Position numbers and translations under genes: made by a program
NCBI GenBank assembly: GCA_029937205.1
Contig: JAPYQV010000169.1
Span: 1-6,463 of the forward strand
DNA length: 6,463 nucleotides
Direction of reading: 5' to 3'
Origin: Alphaproteobacteria bacterium
Lineage (GTDB): Bacteria > Pseudomonadota > Alphaproteobacteria > UBA828
Shown: piece by piece, positions 1-6,162 of the stretch
How the letters are laid out: the number at the start of each line of letters is the position of its first letter
Numbering within the stretch: position 1 is the first letter of the stretch
The notes under the pieces: model-generated
What the model was told of the DNA's origin: nothing
What the model saw: only the letters and a program-made list of their open reading frames with translations
The model's database searches: none

Positions 1-179
1 GCTGTCAGCGCATGCAGCGCCAACGCCAGGGCACGTCGCGCTGCCGCCCGGGTGAGCCCCGTTCGTTTGGCGACATCCGACAGTGTCATGGCAGGATTGT
101 CCGTGTCGAATGCGCGGATGACTTGCAGTCCGCGCGCCAACGACGTGACAAATTCACCGCTTTTCGGACTTTCATTCAT
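1..179 (-). CDS. IclR-family transcriptional regulator (PcaR/PobR type), N-terminal part, cut by window edge
   Basis: This open frame on the minus strand starts at ATG 179-177 and runs off the left edge without a stop, giving 59 residues. The N-terminus contains FVTSLARGLQVIRAF (residues 10-24), then MTLSDVAKRTGLTRAAARR (31-49). This is the winged helix-turn-helix signature of IclR regulators of aromatic catabolism such as PcaR, PobR and PcaU; residues 40-49 fit the recognition helix. The C-terminal effector-binding domain lies outside the window. An in-frame ATG at 227-225 would sit inside the predicted -10 box and add residues with no family match, so 179 is preferred although no strong Shine-Dalgarno precedes it. 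The gene is divergent from the hydroquinone operon and shares a control region with it, so it is the likely local regulator. The effector is unknown; hydroquinone or a downstream acid such as 3-oxoadipate is an inference. Confidence 0.85.
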   Translation of the reverse strand, partial: MNESPKSGEFVTSLARGLQVIRAFDTDNPAMTLSDVAKRTGLTRAAARRALALALHALT

Positions 180-180
180 C

Positions 181-209
181 TTGACAAAACTGGCAATTTC
201 AAGGACAAT
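181..209 (+). promoter_or_regulatory. Candidate sigma70 promoter of the hydroquinone operon
   Basis: TTGACA (181-186) matches the -35 consensus exactly. A 17-bp spacer is followed by GACAAT (204-209), which matches four of six -10 positions. The predicted start near 216 falls inside the operator, leaving a leader of roughly 80 nt before the first gene. A second, weaker option is TTGAAT (239-244) with TAAATG (262-267), also spaced 17 bp. If IclR activates here rather than represses, the weaker site downstream of the operator could be the real one. Confidence 0.4.
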
Positions 210-210
210 T

Positions 211-235
211 GTTCGTATGTCGAACATATGTTCGA
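211..235. promoter_or_regulatory. Probable IclR-type operator with three half-sites
   Basis: Three half-sites are visible: GTTCG (211-215), CGAAC (221-225) and GTTCG (230-234). The first two form an inverted repeat with a 5-bp spacer. The second and third form part of the perfect 16-bp palindrome TCGAACATATGTTCGA at 220-235. Starts are about 10 bp apart, which puts the sites on one face of the helix. As I recall, PcaR and PcaU operators also use GTTCGAT-like half-sites, and PcaU is reported to bind three 10-bp repeats. The element overlaps the -10 of the regulator promoter and the predicted start of the operon transcript, so autorepression and operon control from one site are inferred. Confidence 0.7.
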
Positions 236-251
236 TCTTTGAATGTGTCAA
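223..251 (-). promoter_or_regulatory. Candidate promoter of the IclR-family regulator
   Basis: Read on the minus strand, TTGACA lies at 251-246 and TATGTT at 228-223, with a 17-bp spacer. The -10 falls within the 16-bp operator palindrome, so bound regulator should block its own transcription. The predicted start near 216 gives a leader of roughly 37 nt before the ATG at 179. The start point nearly coincides with that predicted for the operon on the other strand, so the two promoters face away from a shared operator core. Confidence 0.4.
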
Positions 252-298
252 GCGCTGAGAATAAATGACAATAATGCGGCGCCGGTAAGGGAAATATC

Positions 299-796
299 AT
301 GACCGAATATAAAACGGAATTCGGCTCGCTCGATAATTATAACAAGGGCGGCGTCCAAGTCATTAAGGACGATCCAAAAAATTATGTTTTTTCAAATGTG
401 TACGAAGTCGCCAAAAATGCAGCACCTTTCGAACGCATCGCGGTCGCGAAGAATTTTGAATATGTCGTGGAAGTGATGCGCGTTGAGGGTGTCTCTCCCT
501 GGTTTACGGCGCCGCATGACGAGTTCGCCCTGTGCATGGATGGCGACATCGAAGTTCAATTCGTCAAATTGGCGGAAGCTGCGCCAAACGGCGGCGGTGA
601 TGGCGCCACTCAACTGAAGGGCGAAGCGGAGGGGCAGAAAATGGGCCGGATCAAAGCGGGCAAAGGACATATGGCGATGCTGCCGGCTGGCGCCGCATAT
701 CGATTTCAATCCGAGAAACCGGCAGTGGTTATGATTCAAACCATCCACGGCGAATTGACCCAGGAACGGTGGAGCGAGATCTGCCAGACCGAGTAA
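299..796 (+). CDS. hapC: Hydroquinone 1,2-dioxygenase, small subunit (HapC / PnpC1 type)
   Basis: This 165-residue protein is expected to be the small subunit of a two-component Fe(II) hydroquinone 1,2-dioxygenase, a cytoplasmic heterotetramer that cleaves the ring to 4-hydroxymuconic semialdehyde. The length fits the HapC/PnpC1 family (about 160 residues). It looks like a single cupin barrel: PHDEFALCMDG at 72-82 occupies cupin motif 1 and GHMAMLPAGAAYRF at 123-136 occupies motif 2. The PxGxxH histidine of motif 2 is Tyr134 here, and motif 1 keeps only His73 and Glu75, so the metal site looks degenerate; a structural or stabilising role is inferred. The start is supported by TAAGGGA at 286-292, 6 nt before the ATG. 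It is first in the operon and 43 bp ahead of the large subunit. Its first third is visibly richer in A/T codons than the later genes. The family call rests on remembered similarity plus context. Confidence 0.85.
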   Translation: MTEYKTEFGSLDNYNKGGVQVIKDDPKNYVFSNVYEVAKNAAPFERIAVAKNFEYVVEVMRVEGVSPWFTAPHDEFALCMDGDIEVQFVKLAEAAPNGGGDGATQLKGEAEGQKMGRIKAGKGHMAMLPAGAAYRFQSEKPAVVMIQTIHGELTQERWSEICQTE

Positions 797-839
797 CGCC
801 TGAATCGTCAAACAAGCGAACCTGAAAAGAGAGAGGCCG

Positions 840-1823
840 ATGGCAACAGAACAAATCCACTCAGCAAGCGAGCCCGACAATTACAGCGGCTACCGCTCTT
901 TTGAAATTGGAAAATTCTCATTCCGCCGGGATGAGTATTTTGCCCATATCGATTGGCCAAGCGGTCAACACATCATGTCAATCGACGTGTTCCTGCGCGC
1001 CCTACAGCGCGACGTCGCGTGGAATTTTTTCTATGGCACGGTAAATTTCGATGCGGTGTTCGGCACGCTAAACCATTACGGCAATGTCGATATGTTTGCC
1101 GGGCGGTTCAATGAAGGGTTTCGCGACGGCGGTGCGGACTTCAACGAAAACTTTGAGTCCGATGAGCTCATGGCGAGCTTTAAAGGCATGCTCGATGACT
1201 GGACCAATGCCGGCTACGACCCCTTCGCCGCACCGATGGAAACGGATAAGCCTTACGGCCGCAAGAATGGCGACAACAAAGCAGCGATCAATCGCCTGCG
1301 CGTCACCGCCGAACGCATGGTCGGCGTGCCGGGGGATGCCGTTCCGCGCAGCGACGAAACGGGTCATCCTATCAACCGCGCTTTTCTCGATGTGGATCAA
1401 TCAGAGCCCGTCATCGAGGCGGAACCTGGATTTGAGAATGAAGTCTGCGGCTTTAACCTGTTTGCCTATCTGTCGCGTTCAGACGTGACCTGGAATCCCT
1501 CCGTCTGCTCGGTATTGGGCGACAGCCTCTATTGCCCGACATCGGAGGAATTCATCCTGCCGGTCGAACATGGCAATGACCGGGTGGAATGGTTTATCCA
1601 GCTCTCCGATGAAATTCATTGGGATGTCAAAGACAGGGAATCAGGCTCTCCACGGGCCAAGGTGGTGATGCGGGCCGGCGATGTGGCAGCCATGCCGGCG
1701 GATATCCGCCACCAGGGATTTTCACCTCGGCGTTCCATGCTACTGGTCTGGGAGAACGCGAATTCGGAGCTCCCCGGCATGATCGCCCGAGGCGAAGCAC
1801 CGGTTACACCGGTTGAATTTTGA
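840..1823 (+). CDS. hapD: Hydroquinone 1,2-dioxygenase, large catalytic subunit (HapD / PnpC2 type)
   Basis: This 327-residue protein is the likely catalytic subunit that opens hydroquinone with O2 to give 4-hydroxymuconic semialdehyde. The length is close to HapD and PnpC2 (about 340). The C-terminal cupin carries His244, Asn246 and Glu250 in HGNDRVE (244-250), and His291 in MPADIRHQGF (285-294). As I recall, the PnpCD crystal structure has iron bound by His256, Asn258, Glu262 and His303; the spacings here (+2, +6, +47) are identical, which supports an active iron site. The N-terminal half (about 1-200) is family-specific and has no motif I can name. The ATG follows a GAGAGG at 831-836 only 3 nt away; the purine-rich run begins at 825, so initiation is still plausible. 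It follows the small subunit directly and should be co-translated from the same mRNA. Confidence 0.9.
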   Translation: MATEQIHSASEPDNYSGYRSFEIGKFSFRRDEYFAHIDWPSGQHIMSIDVFLRALQRDVAWNFFYGTVNFDAVFGTLNHYGNVDMFAGRFNEGFRDGGADFNENFESDELMASFKGMLDDWTNAGYDPFAAPMETDKPYGRKNGDNKAAINRLRVTAERMVGVPGDAVPRSDETGHPINRAFLDVDQSEPVIEAEPGFENEVCGFNLFAYLSRSDVTWNPSVCSVLGDSLYCPTSEEFILPVEHGNDRVEWFIQLSDEIHWDVKDRESGSPRAKVVMRAGDVAAMPADIRHQGFSPRRSMLLVWENANSELPGMIARGEAPVTPVEF

Positions 1824-1840
1824 CGTGATTTGCCGCGCCA

Positions 1841-1861
1841 GGCGCTGATCAACAAAGCGCC
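1841..1861 (+). other. Short hairpin in the gap between dioxygenase and dehydrogenase genes
   Basis: GGCGCT (1841-1846) pairs with AGCGCC (1856-1861) to form a 6-bp GC-rich stem with a 9-nt loop. It lies in the 82-bp gap between 1823 and 1906, the longest gap inside the operon. No T run follows directly, so it is not a standard intrinsic terminator. It could be an mRNA-processing or stability element that separates expression of the dioxygenase from the downstream genes, or it could be chance in a GC-rich spacer. Confidence 0.2.
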
Positions 1862-1905
1862 CGCGCGACGATCGATTTTCGTTCCGCTTTGGGATCGGGA
1901 GGCCC

Positions 1906-3375
1906 ATGGATATTCAAACCAAACTATTTATCGACGGCGAATTCGTGGATGCGGCAGACGGCGCGACCATGGAAGTCCTCAATCCACATGACAATAGCGT
2001 CATCGGCGAGGTTGCCGAAGGCGGCGAAGCGGATATCGATGCCGCCGTGGATGCCGCAACGCGGGCCTTTCCCGCCTGGCGTGACATGGCGGCGGCGGGG
2101 CGCGGCAATCTGCTGCTCAAGCTTGCCGATGCGATTGAGCGCGCCGGCGATGAGATGGCGCGTTTGGAAAGCACCGATACGGGCCACCCCATGCGCGATA
2201 CGACGCGCCTCGACGTGCCGCGCACGGTCGGCTGTTACCGCTATTTCGGCGGCATGGCGGATAAGCTGCAAGGCGATGTAATCCCGGTCGAAGAGGGATT
2301 TTTAAACTACGTTCTGCGCGAGCCGATCGGCGTGGTCGGGCAAATCGTGCCGTGGAATTTCCCCCTCATGTTCACCAGTTGGAAGCTCGGCCCGGCGCTC
2401 GCCGCCGGAAATACGGTGGTCATGAAGCAGTCCGAGCTCACGCCGCTTTCCACCCTCAAGATCGCCGAGCTGGCGCGCGACGTCGGATTCCCGCCAGGTG
2501 TTCTCAATGTGGTTCAAGGCTATGGCGCCCGTGCCGGGCAACATCTCGCCGCGCATCCCGGTGTGCACAAAATATCCTTTACCGGCTCGACCGTGACCGG
2601 GCGCAAGGTCATCGAGGCTTCAGCCGGGAATTTGAAGCGATTGCAGTTGGAGCTTGGCGGCAAGGGCGCAAATATTGTTTTTGACGATGCCAACATTCCG
2701 GCCGCGATCGGCGGCTCCGCCTTCGCCATTTTTCACAATCAGGGGCAGGCCTGTATTGCCGGCTCGCGCCTGCTTCTGCACGAAAAAATCAAAGATCAGT
2801 TTCTCGATGGCTTCCTGAAACTGGCGGCGTCGATCAAGCTCGGCAATCCGTTGGACGGGGATACTGAAATGGGTCCCCTGACATCAACGCTGCACCGCGA
2901 TCGTGTGCTCAGCTATTGCGATATTGCCCGTCAGGAAGGCGCCGAAATCCTGCTCGGCGGCAAAGCGCCGGACGATCCGGCCCTGCAGGCGGGCTGTTAT
3001 GTCCAACCCACCGTGGTCACGGCCCAACCGCAAGATCGTGTGTGCCAGGAAGAAGTGTTCGGGCCGTTCGTCAGTGTGTCGACGTTTCGCGATGAGGATG
3101 AAGTGGTCGAGATTGCCAACGGCACGTCGTACGGTTTGGGCGCCGGTCTGTGGACGCAAAACTTGCAGCGCGCCCATCGCATGGCCGGGCGTATCGTCAC
3201 CGGGATGCTGTGGATCAATTGCTACAAACGAGTCAATCCGGGGTCTCCGTTTGGTGGTGTCGCCGGATCCGGTTATGGCCGTGAGATGGGCTTTGAGGCG
3301 ATGCGTGCCTACACCGAGCCGAAATCCGTCTGGATCAATGTCGATGCTAAAATTCCTCCGTTTTATCCACGCTAG
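1906..3375 (+). CDS. Aldehyde dehydrogenase, probable 4-hydroxymuconic semialdehyde dehydrogenase
   Basis: This 489-residue protein is a full-length ALDH-superfamily enzyme. It is expected to oxidise the ring-cleavage product 4-hydroxymuconic semialdehyde to maleylacetate, the role of PnpD-type enzymes. The catalytic residues are in place: Asn151 in PWNFP (149-153), general base Glu249 in LELGGKG (248-254), nucleophile Cys283 in GQACIAGSR (280-288), and Glu383 in EVFGP. The Cys-Glu spacing of 34 equals that of ALDH2. The Rossmann glycine motif is FTGSTVTG (225-232). Lys174 and Glu177 match ALDH2 Lys192 and Glu195, which favours NAD+ over NADP+. The ATG follows GGGAGG (1897-1902) at only 3 nt; the next in-frame ATG would remove the conserved LFIDGEFV start, so 1906 is kept. 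Substrate assignment comes from neighbours: dioxygenase upstream, maleylacetate reductase downstream. A related hydroxymuconic semialdehyde could be the true substrate. Confidence 0.85.
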   Translation: MDIQTKLFIDGEFVDAADGATMEVLNPHDNSVIGEVAEGGEADIDAAVDAATRAFPAWRDMAAAGRGNLLLKLADAIERAGDEMARLESTDTGHPMRDTTRLDVPRTVGCYRYFGGMADKLQGDVIPVEEGFLNYVLREPIGVVGQIVPWNFPLMFTSWKLGPALAAGNTVVMKQSELTPLSTLKIAELARDVGFPPGVLNVVQGYGARAGQHLAAHPGVHKISFTGSTVTGRKVIEASAGNLKRLQLELGGKGANIVFDDANIPAAIGGSAFAIFHNQGQACIAGSRLLLHEKIKDQFLDGFLKLAASIKLGNPLDGDTEMGPLTSTLHRDRVLSYCDIARQEGAEILLGGKAPDDPALQAGCYVQPTVVTAQPQDRVCQEEVFGPFVSVSTFRDEDEVVEIANGTSYGLGAGLWTQNLQRAHRMAGRIVTGMLWINCYKRVNPGSPFGGVAGSGYGREMGFEAMRAYTEPKSVWINVDAKIPPFYPR

Positions 3376-3389
3376 AGACGGCGCAGCGC

Positions 3390-4259
3390 ATGACGGATAT
3401 CATCACACTTGAGGAAGCGGTCGCGGAACTCATACAGGACGGCGATACCGTGGCGATGGAAGGGTTTACCCATCTCATCCCCCATGCCGCCGGTCATCAG
3501 GTTATACGCGCCGGTAAGAAAAATCTGACGGCGGTGCGTATGACGCCGGATCTCATTTACGATCAAATGATCGGCATGAATTGCGTCAGGAAGCTGATTT
3601 TTTCCTGGGGCGGAAATCCAGGCGTTGGCTCGTTGCACCGTTTTCGCGACGCCGTGCAGAATGACTGGCCGGCGCCGATGGAGATCCAGGAACACAGCCA
3701 TGCCGACATCGCCAACGCCTATGTGGCCGGCGCCAGCGGCCTGCCCTTTGCGGTGCTGCGTGGCTATGTCGGCTGCGATCTGCCCAAAGTGAACGCGATG
3801 ATCAAAGCGATCACCTGTCCGTTCACCGGTGAGCAATTGGCGGCCGTGCCGGCGATCCGCCCCGATGTCACGGTCATCCATGCGCAGCAGGCCGATCGCC
3901 GTGGCAACGTGATGATGTGGGGTATAACCGGTGTTCAAAAAGAGGCCGTCATGGCCGCCAAGCGCACCATCGTGACGGTTGAGGAAATCGTCGATAGCTT
4001 CGACATCAAGGCAAATTCGGTGATCCTGCCGCGCTGGGTGATCGATGCCGTATGCCTGGAACCCGGCGGCGCCTACCCGTCATATGCCCTGGGATATTAC
4101 GACCGGGACAATAGCTTCTATAAATCCTGGGACGGCATTTCCCGCGAACGCGATTGTTTCACCGAATGGATGAATCGCCATGTGCTTGGCACCGCCAACT
4201 TTGCCGAATATTCCGAGAGCGTGGCCGCCGCGCAGGTGAAGGAGGCGGTCGGTGCCTGA
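3390..4259 (+). CDS. catI: CoA-transferase subunit A, probable 3-oxoadipate CoA-transferase (CatI-like)
   Basis: This 289-residue protein is the alpha subunit of a family I CoA-transferase of the glutaconate/CatI group. It contains GDTVAMEGFTHLIPHAAGH (18-36), KLIFSWGGNPGVGS (68-81) and ADRRGNVMMWGITG (168-181), blocks typical of this group. The length fits CatI/GctA-like subunits and is longer than the SCOT-like PcaI (about 230). Paired with the next gene it would move CoA, usually from succinyl-CoA, onto 3-oxoadipate, giving 3-oxoadipyl-CoA. The substrate is inferred from maleylacetate reductase in the same operon, whose product is 3-oxoadipate. It starts 14 bp after the dehydrogenase stop with only a weak purine stretch (GAGACGG, 3375-3381), so translational coupling is likely. 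It overlaps the B subunit by 8 bp. The symbol is by analogy; without the context, glutaconate or another dicarboxylate would be possible. Confidence 0.8.
   Translation: MTDIITLEEAVAELIQDGDTVAMEGFTHLIPHAAGHQVIRAGKKNLTAVRMTPDLIYDQMIGMNCVRKLIFSWGGNPGVGSLHRFRDAVQNDWPAPMEIQEHSHADIANAYVAGASGLPFAVLRGYVGCDLPKVNAMIKAITCPFTGEQLAAVPAIRPDVTVIHAQQADRRGNVMMWGITGVQKEAVMAAKRTIVTVEEIVDSFDIKANSVILPRWVIDAVCLEPGGAYPSYALGYYDRDNSFYKSWDGISRERDCFTEWMNRHVLGTANFAEYSESVAAAQVKEAVGA
4239..4254 (+). promoter_or_regulatory. Strong Shine-Dalgarno and GTG start for CoA-transferase subunit B
   Basis: AAGGAGG (4239-4245) lies 6 nt before GTG (4252-4254), inside the end of the subunit A gene, whose TGA is at 4257-4259. This is the best ribosome-binding site in the window and decides the GTG start. 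The 8-bp overlap should couple translation of the two subunits and help keep them in equal amounts. Confidence 0.8.
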
Positions 4260-5028
4260 GGACAAATGGACCAGCGATGAAATGATGACGATCGCGGCGT
4301 CCCGGCTGCTGAAGGACGGCGATATCTGTTTTGTCGGCATTGGCCTGCCCAGTGCCGCCGCCAATCTTGCCCGCGCGACCCATGCGCCGGACGTTGTGTT
4401 GATATATGAATCAGGCACCATCGGCGCCAAGCCGAATGTGCTGCCGCTTTCCATTGGCGACGGCGAATTGGCCGAGACCGCCGATGTGGTGGTCTCGACA
4501 CCCGAAATATTTCGCTATTGGCTGCAGGGCGGACGCGTCGATGTGGGATTTCTCGGCGCTGCCCAGTTAGATCGCTATGGCAATATCAACACCACCGTCA
4601 TCGGCGATTACCATAGCCCCAAAGTACGCTTGCCGGGTGCCGGCGGCGCGCCTGAAATCGCCACTTGCGCCGGCGAGGTATTCGTCATTCTGCGCCAATC
4701 GCCGCGCACCTTCGTGAATAAACTCGCTTTCGTGACCTCGGCCGGCCACGCCGATGGCGGCAATTGGCGCGATGATGCCGGGCTCCCTGGTAAGGGCCCA
4801 ACGGCGGTCATTACGGATATCGGAATATTGCGGCCGCAGCCGGAAAGCCGGGAACTGGTGATGACGGACCTTCACCCCGGCTTTAGCATGGCGGATGCCG
4901 AGGCGGCGACAGGATGGCCGCTGCAACGGGCGGCGACATGCGTCGAATCGCCGCGGCCGAACGTTGAAGAACTTGGCGCATTGCGTGACTTGAAGGAACG
5001 AACAGCCCGTGCTCATGCGAACGGCTGA
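4252..5028 (+). CDS. catJ: CoA-transferase subunit B, probable 3-oxoadipate CoA-transferase (CatJ-like)
   Basis: This 258-residue protein is the catalytic beta subunit of the family I CoA-transferase. Glu53 in IYESGTIG (51-58) sits where glutaconate CoA-transferase has catalytic beta-Glu54, which forms the acyl-glutamyl and glutamyl-CoA intermediates. GVGLP-like glycines appear at GIGLPSAAA (29-37), and the glycine-rich GAGGAPEIA at 129-137 fits the family's substrate or oxyanion region. QLDRYGNINTTVIG (105-118) is also typical. Length matches CatJ/GctB rather than the shorter SCOT-type PcaJ. The start is GTG, set by the strong Shine-Dalgarno; no nearby in-frame ATG keeps the conserved N-terminus. 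It ends 13 bp before maleylacetate reductase. The 3-oxoadipate role is inferred from the operon; the enzyme class is secure. Confidence 0.82.
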   Translation: MPEDKWTSDEMMTIAASRLLKDGDICFVGIGLPSAAANLARATHAPDVVLIYESGTIGAKPNVLPLSIGDGELAETADVVVSTPEIFRYWLQGGRVDVGFLGAAQLDRYGNINTTVIGDYHSPKVRLPGAGGAPEIATCAGEVFVILRQSPRTFVNKLAFVTSAGHADGGNWRDDAGLPGKGPTAVITDIGILRPQPESRELVMTDLHPGFSMADAEAATGWPLQRAATCVESPRPNVEELGALRDLKERTARAHANG

Positions 5029-5041
5029 GGGATGACGATAG

Positions 5042-6106
5042 ATGGATCATGATTTCATCTTCGAGGCGCGACAAGCCCGCGTGCTGTTTGGCGCCGGACG
5101 CATAGAAGCGCTGGCCGGGGAAGTCGACAGGCTGGGCGCAAAGCGCGCACTTATCTTATCGACCCCTCAGCAGCGTGCGCAGGCGGAAAATACCGTTCGC
5201 CGCCTCGGCAATACCGCGATCGGTATCTTCGATCAGGCGGTGATGCATGTCCCGATAGAGACCGCCCGGGCGGCACGGGCGGAGGCAAAGCGCTTGAACG
5301 CGGATTGCTGTGTCGCCATCGGCGGCGGATCGACGGTCGGGCTTGCCAAGGCAATCGCGCTCGTTACCGGTCTTCCCATCGTGGCCATCCCAACCACCTT
5401 TGCCGGCTCCGAGATGACACCGATTTGGGGGCTCACCGAGGACGGCATCAAGACCACCGGGCGCGATGCGCGCGTCTTGCCGAAAACCGTGATTTACGAC
5501 CCCGAGCTGACCCTAACACTGCCGCCGGCCGCGGTCGGCACGAGCGGAATCAACGCCATGGCCCATTCGGTCGAGGCGCTCTACGCCGAGAACGCCAATC
5601 CCGTCGCCTCGTTGATGGCGGAGGAAAGCCTGCGCGCCCTGGCCGTCAGCTTGCCGAAAATCATCGCCCAGCCGGAAGATTTGGCGGCGCGCAGCGAAGC
5701 GCTCTACGGCGCCTGGCTCGCCGGTCTGGTGCTGGGCACTGTCGGTGTCGCGCTGCACCACAAGCTGTGCCATACCCTTGGCGGCAGTTTCGCCATGCCG
5801 CATGCTGAAATTCACACACTTATCCTGCCCCACGCCGCAGCCTATAATGCCGCCGCCGCACCCGATGCCATGGCGCGCGTGGCGCGTGCGCTCGGTGTGC
5901 AAAACGCGCCCGCCGGATTGTTTGATTTGGCTGTTTCCGTGGGCGCTGAAATGGCTCTGTCGGAATTTGGCATGACCGAAGCGGATTTGGATCGCGCCGC
6001 CGAGATTGCGCTAACGAATCCCTATTACAATCCGCGCCCGATAGAGAAAGGCGCCATCCGCGCCCTTCTGGACGACGCATATTACGGCCGCCGACCCGAT
6101 ATGTGA
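5042..6106 (+). CDS. Maleylacetate reductase (iron-alcohol-dehydrogenase family)
   Basis: This 354-residue protein matches maleylacetate reductases (MacA, ClcE, TfdF, PnpE type, about 350 residues) along its length. It reduces maleylacetate to 3-oxoadipate with NADH or NADPH. The nucleotide-binding motif is GGGSTVGLAKAIA (94-106), followed by IPTTFAGSEMTPIWGLTE (116-133), a maleylacetate reductase signature. The Fe-ADH ligand positions are spaced as in FucO (+4, +65, +14): Asn171, His175, His240 and His254. The first ligand is therefore Asn rather than Asp, which I believe is usual in this subfamily, so metal dependence is uncertain. ALHHKLCHTLGG (237-248) and MPHAEIHTLILPHA (252-265) are also characteristic. 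The start ATG follows GAGGGA (5027-5032) at 9 nt; an ATG at 5032 meets a stop after six codons. Some relatives accept 2-chloromaleylacetate, so chlorinated substrates cannot be excluded. Confidence 0.92.
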   Translation: MDHDFIFEARQARVLFGAGRIEALAGEVDRLGAKRALILSTPQQRAQAENTVRRLGNTAIGIFDQAVMHVPIETARAARAEAKRLNADCCVAIGGGSTVGLAKAIALVTGLPIVAIPTTFAGSEMTPIWGLTEDGIKTTGRDARVLPKTVIYDPELTLTLPPAAVGTSGINAMAHSVEALYAENANPVASLMAEESLRALAVSLPKIIAQPEDLAARSEALYGAWLAGLVLGTVGVALHHKLCHTLGGSFAMPHAEIHTLILPHAAAYNAAAAPDAMARVARALGVQNAPAGLFDLAVSVGAEMALSEFGMTEADLDRAAEIALTNPYYNPRPIEKGAIRALLDDAYYGRRPDM

Positions 6107-6162
6107 GCTTCGGTTCGCTGGGAAATTTTTGTATATTGGAGTTCTCTGGAAAGGAATGAACT
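6107..6162 (+). promoter_or_regulatory. 56-bp spacer before the VOC dioxygenase gene, with a weak promoter-like -10
   Basis: The spacer contains TATATT (6132-6137), a good -10 match in an AT-rich patch, but the segment 17 bp upstream is TTCGGT (6109-6114), a poor -35. One GTTCG half-site occurs at 6113-6117 without a partner. No terminator hairpin or T run follows maleylacetate reductase. Readthrough from the operon is the simplest reading; a weak or regulated extra promoter is possible. Confidence 0.2.

Noticed and set aside
225..227. Upstream in-frame ATG for the IclR regulator
   Set aside because: It falls in the predicted -10 box and operator palindrome, and the 16 added residues do not resemble the family.
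12..258. Two overlapping + strand open frames (76 and 68 codons) at the left edge
   Set aside because: They lie antisense to the IclR regulator and run through the operator region; their translations show no family features, while the minus-strand frame gives a clear HTH.
392..880. 162-codon minus-strand open frame opposite the dioxygenase small subunit
   Set aside because: It covers the small subunit and crosses into the large subunit gene; no domain or ribosome-binding context supports it.
1798..1821. Repeat CACCGGTT at 1798-1805 and 1807-1814 (also a possible ACCGGT stem) followed by TGAATTTT, resembling a terminator
   Set aside because: It encodes the repeated Pro-Val of PVTPVEF at the end of the large subunit; the 6-bp stem with a 3-nt loop and short T run is too weak for a terminator inside an operon.
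3372..3938. 188-codon minus-strand open frame opposite the CoA-transferase A gene
   Set aside because: It is a shadow of a well-supported gene in GC-rich sequence; the translation is rich in His and Arg with no recognisable motif.
6156..6158. ATG seven bases upstream of the VOC dioxygenase start
   Set aside because: It is in another frame and directly abuts the Shine-Dalgarno; only the frame from 6163 gives the VOC dioxygenase sequence.
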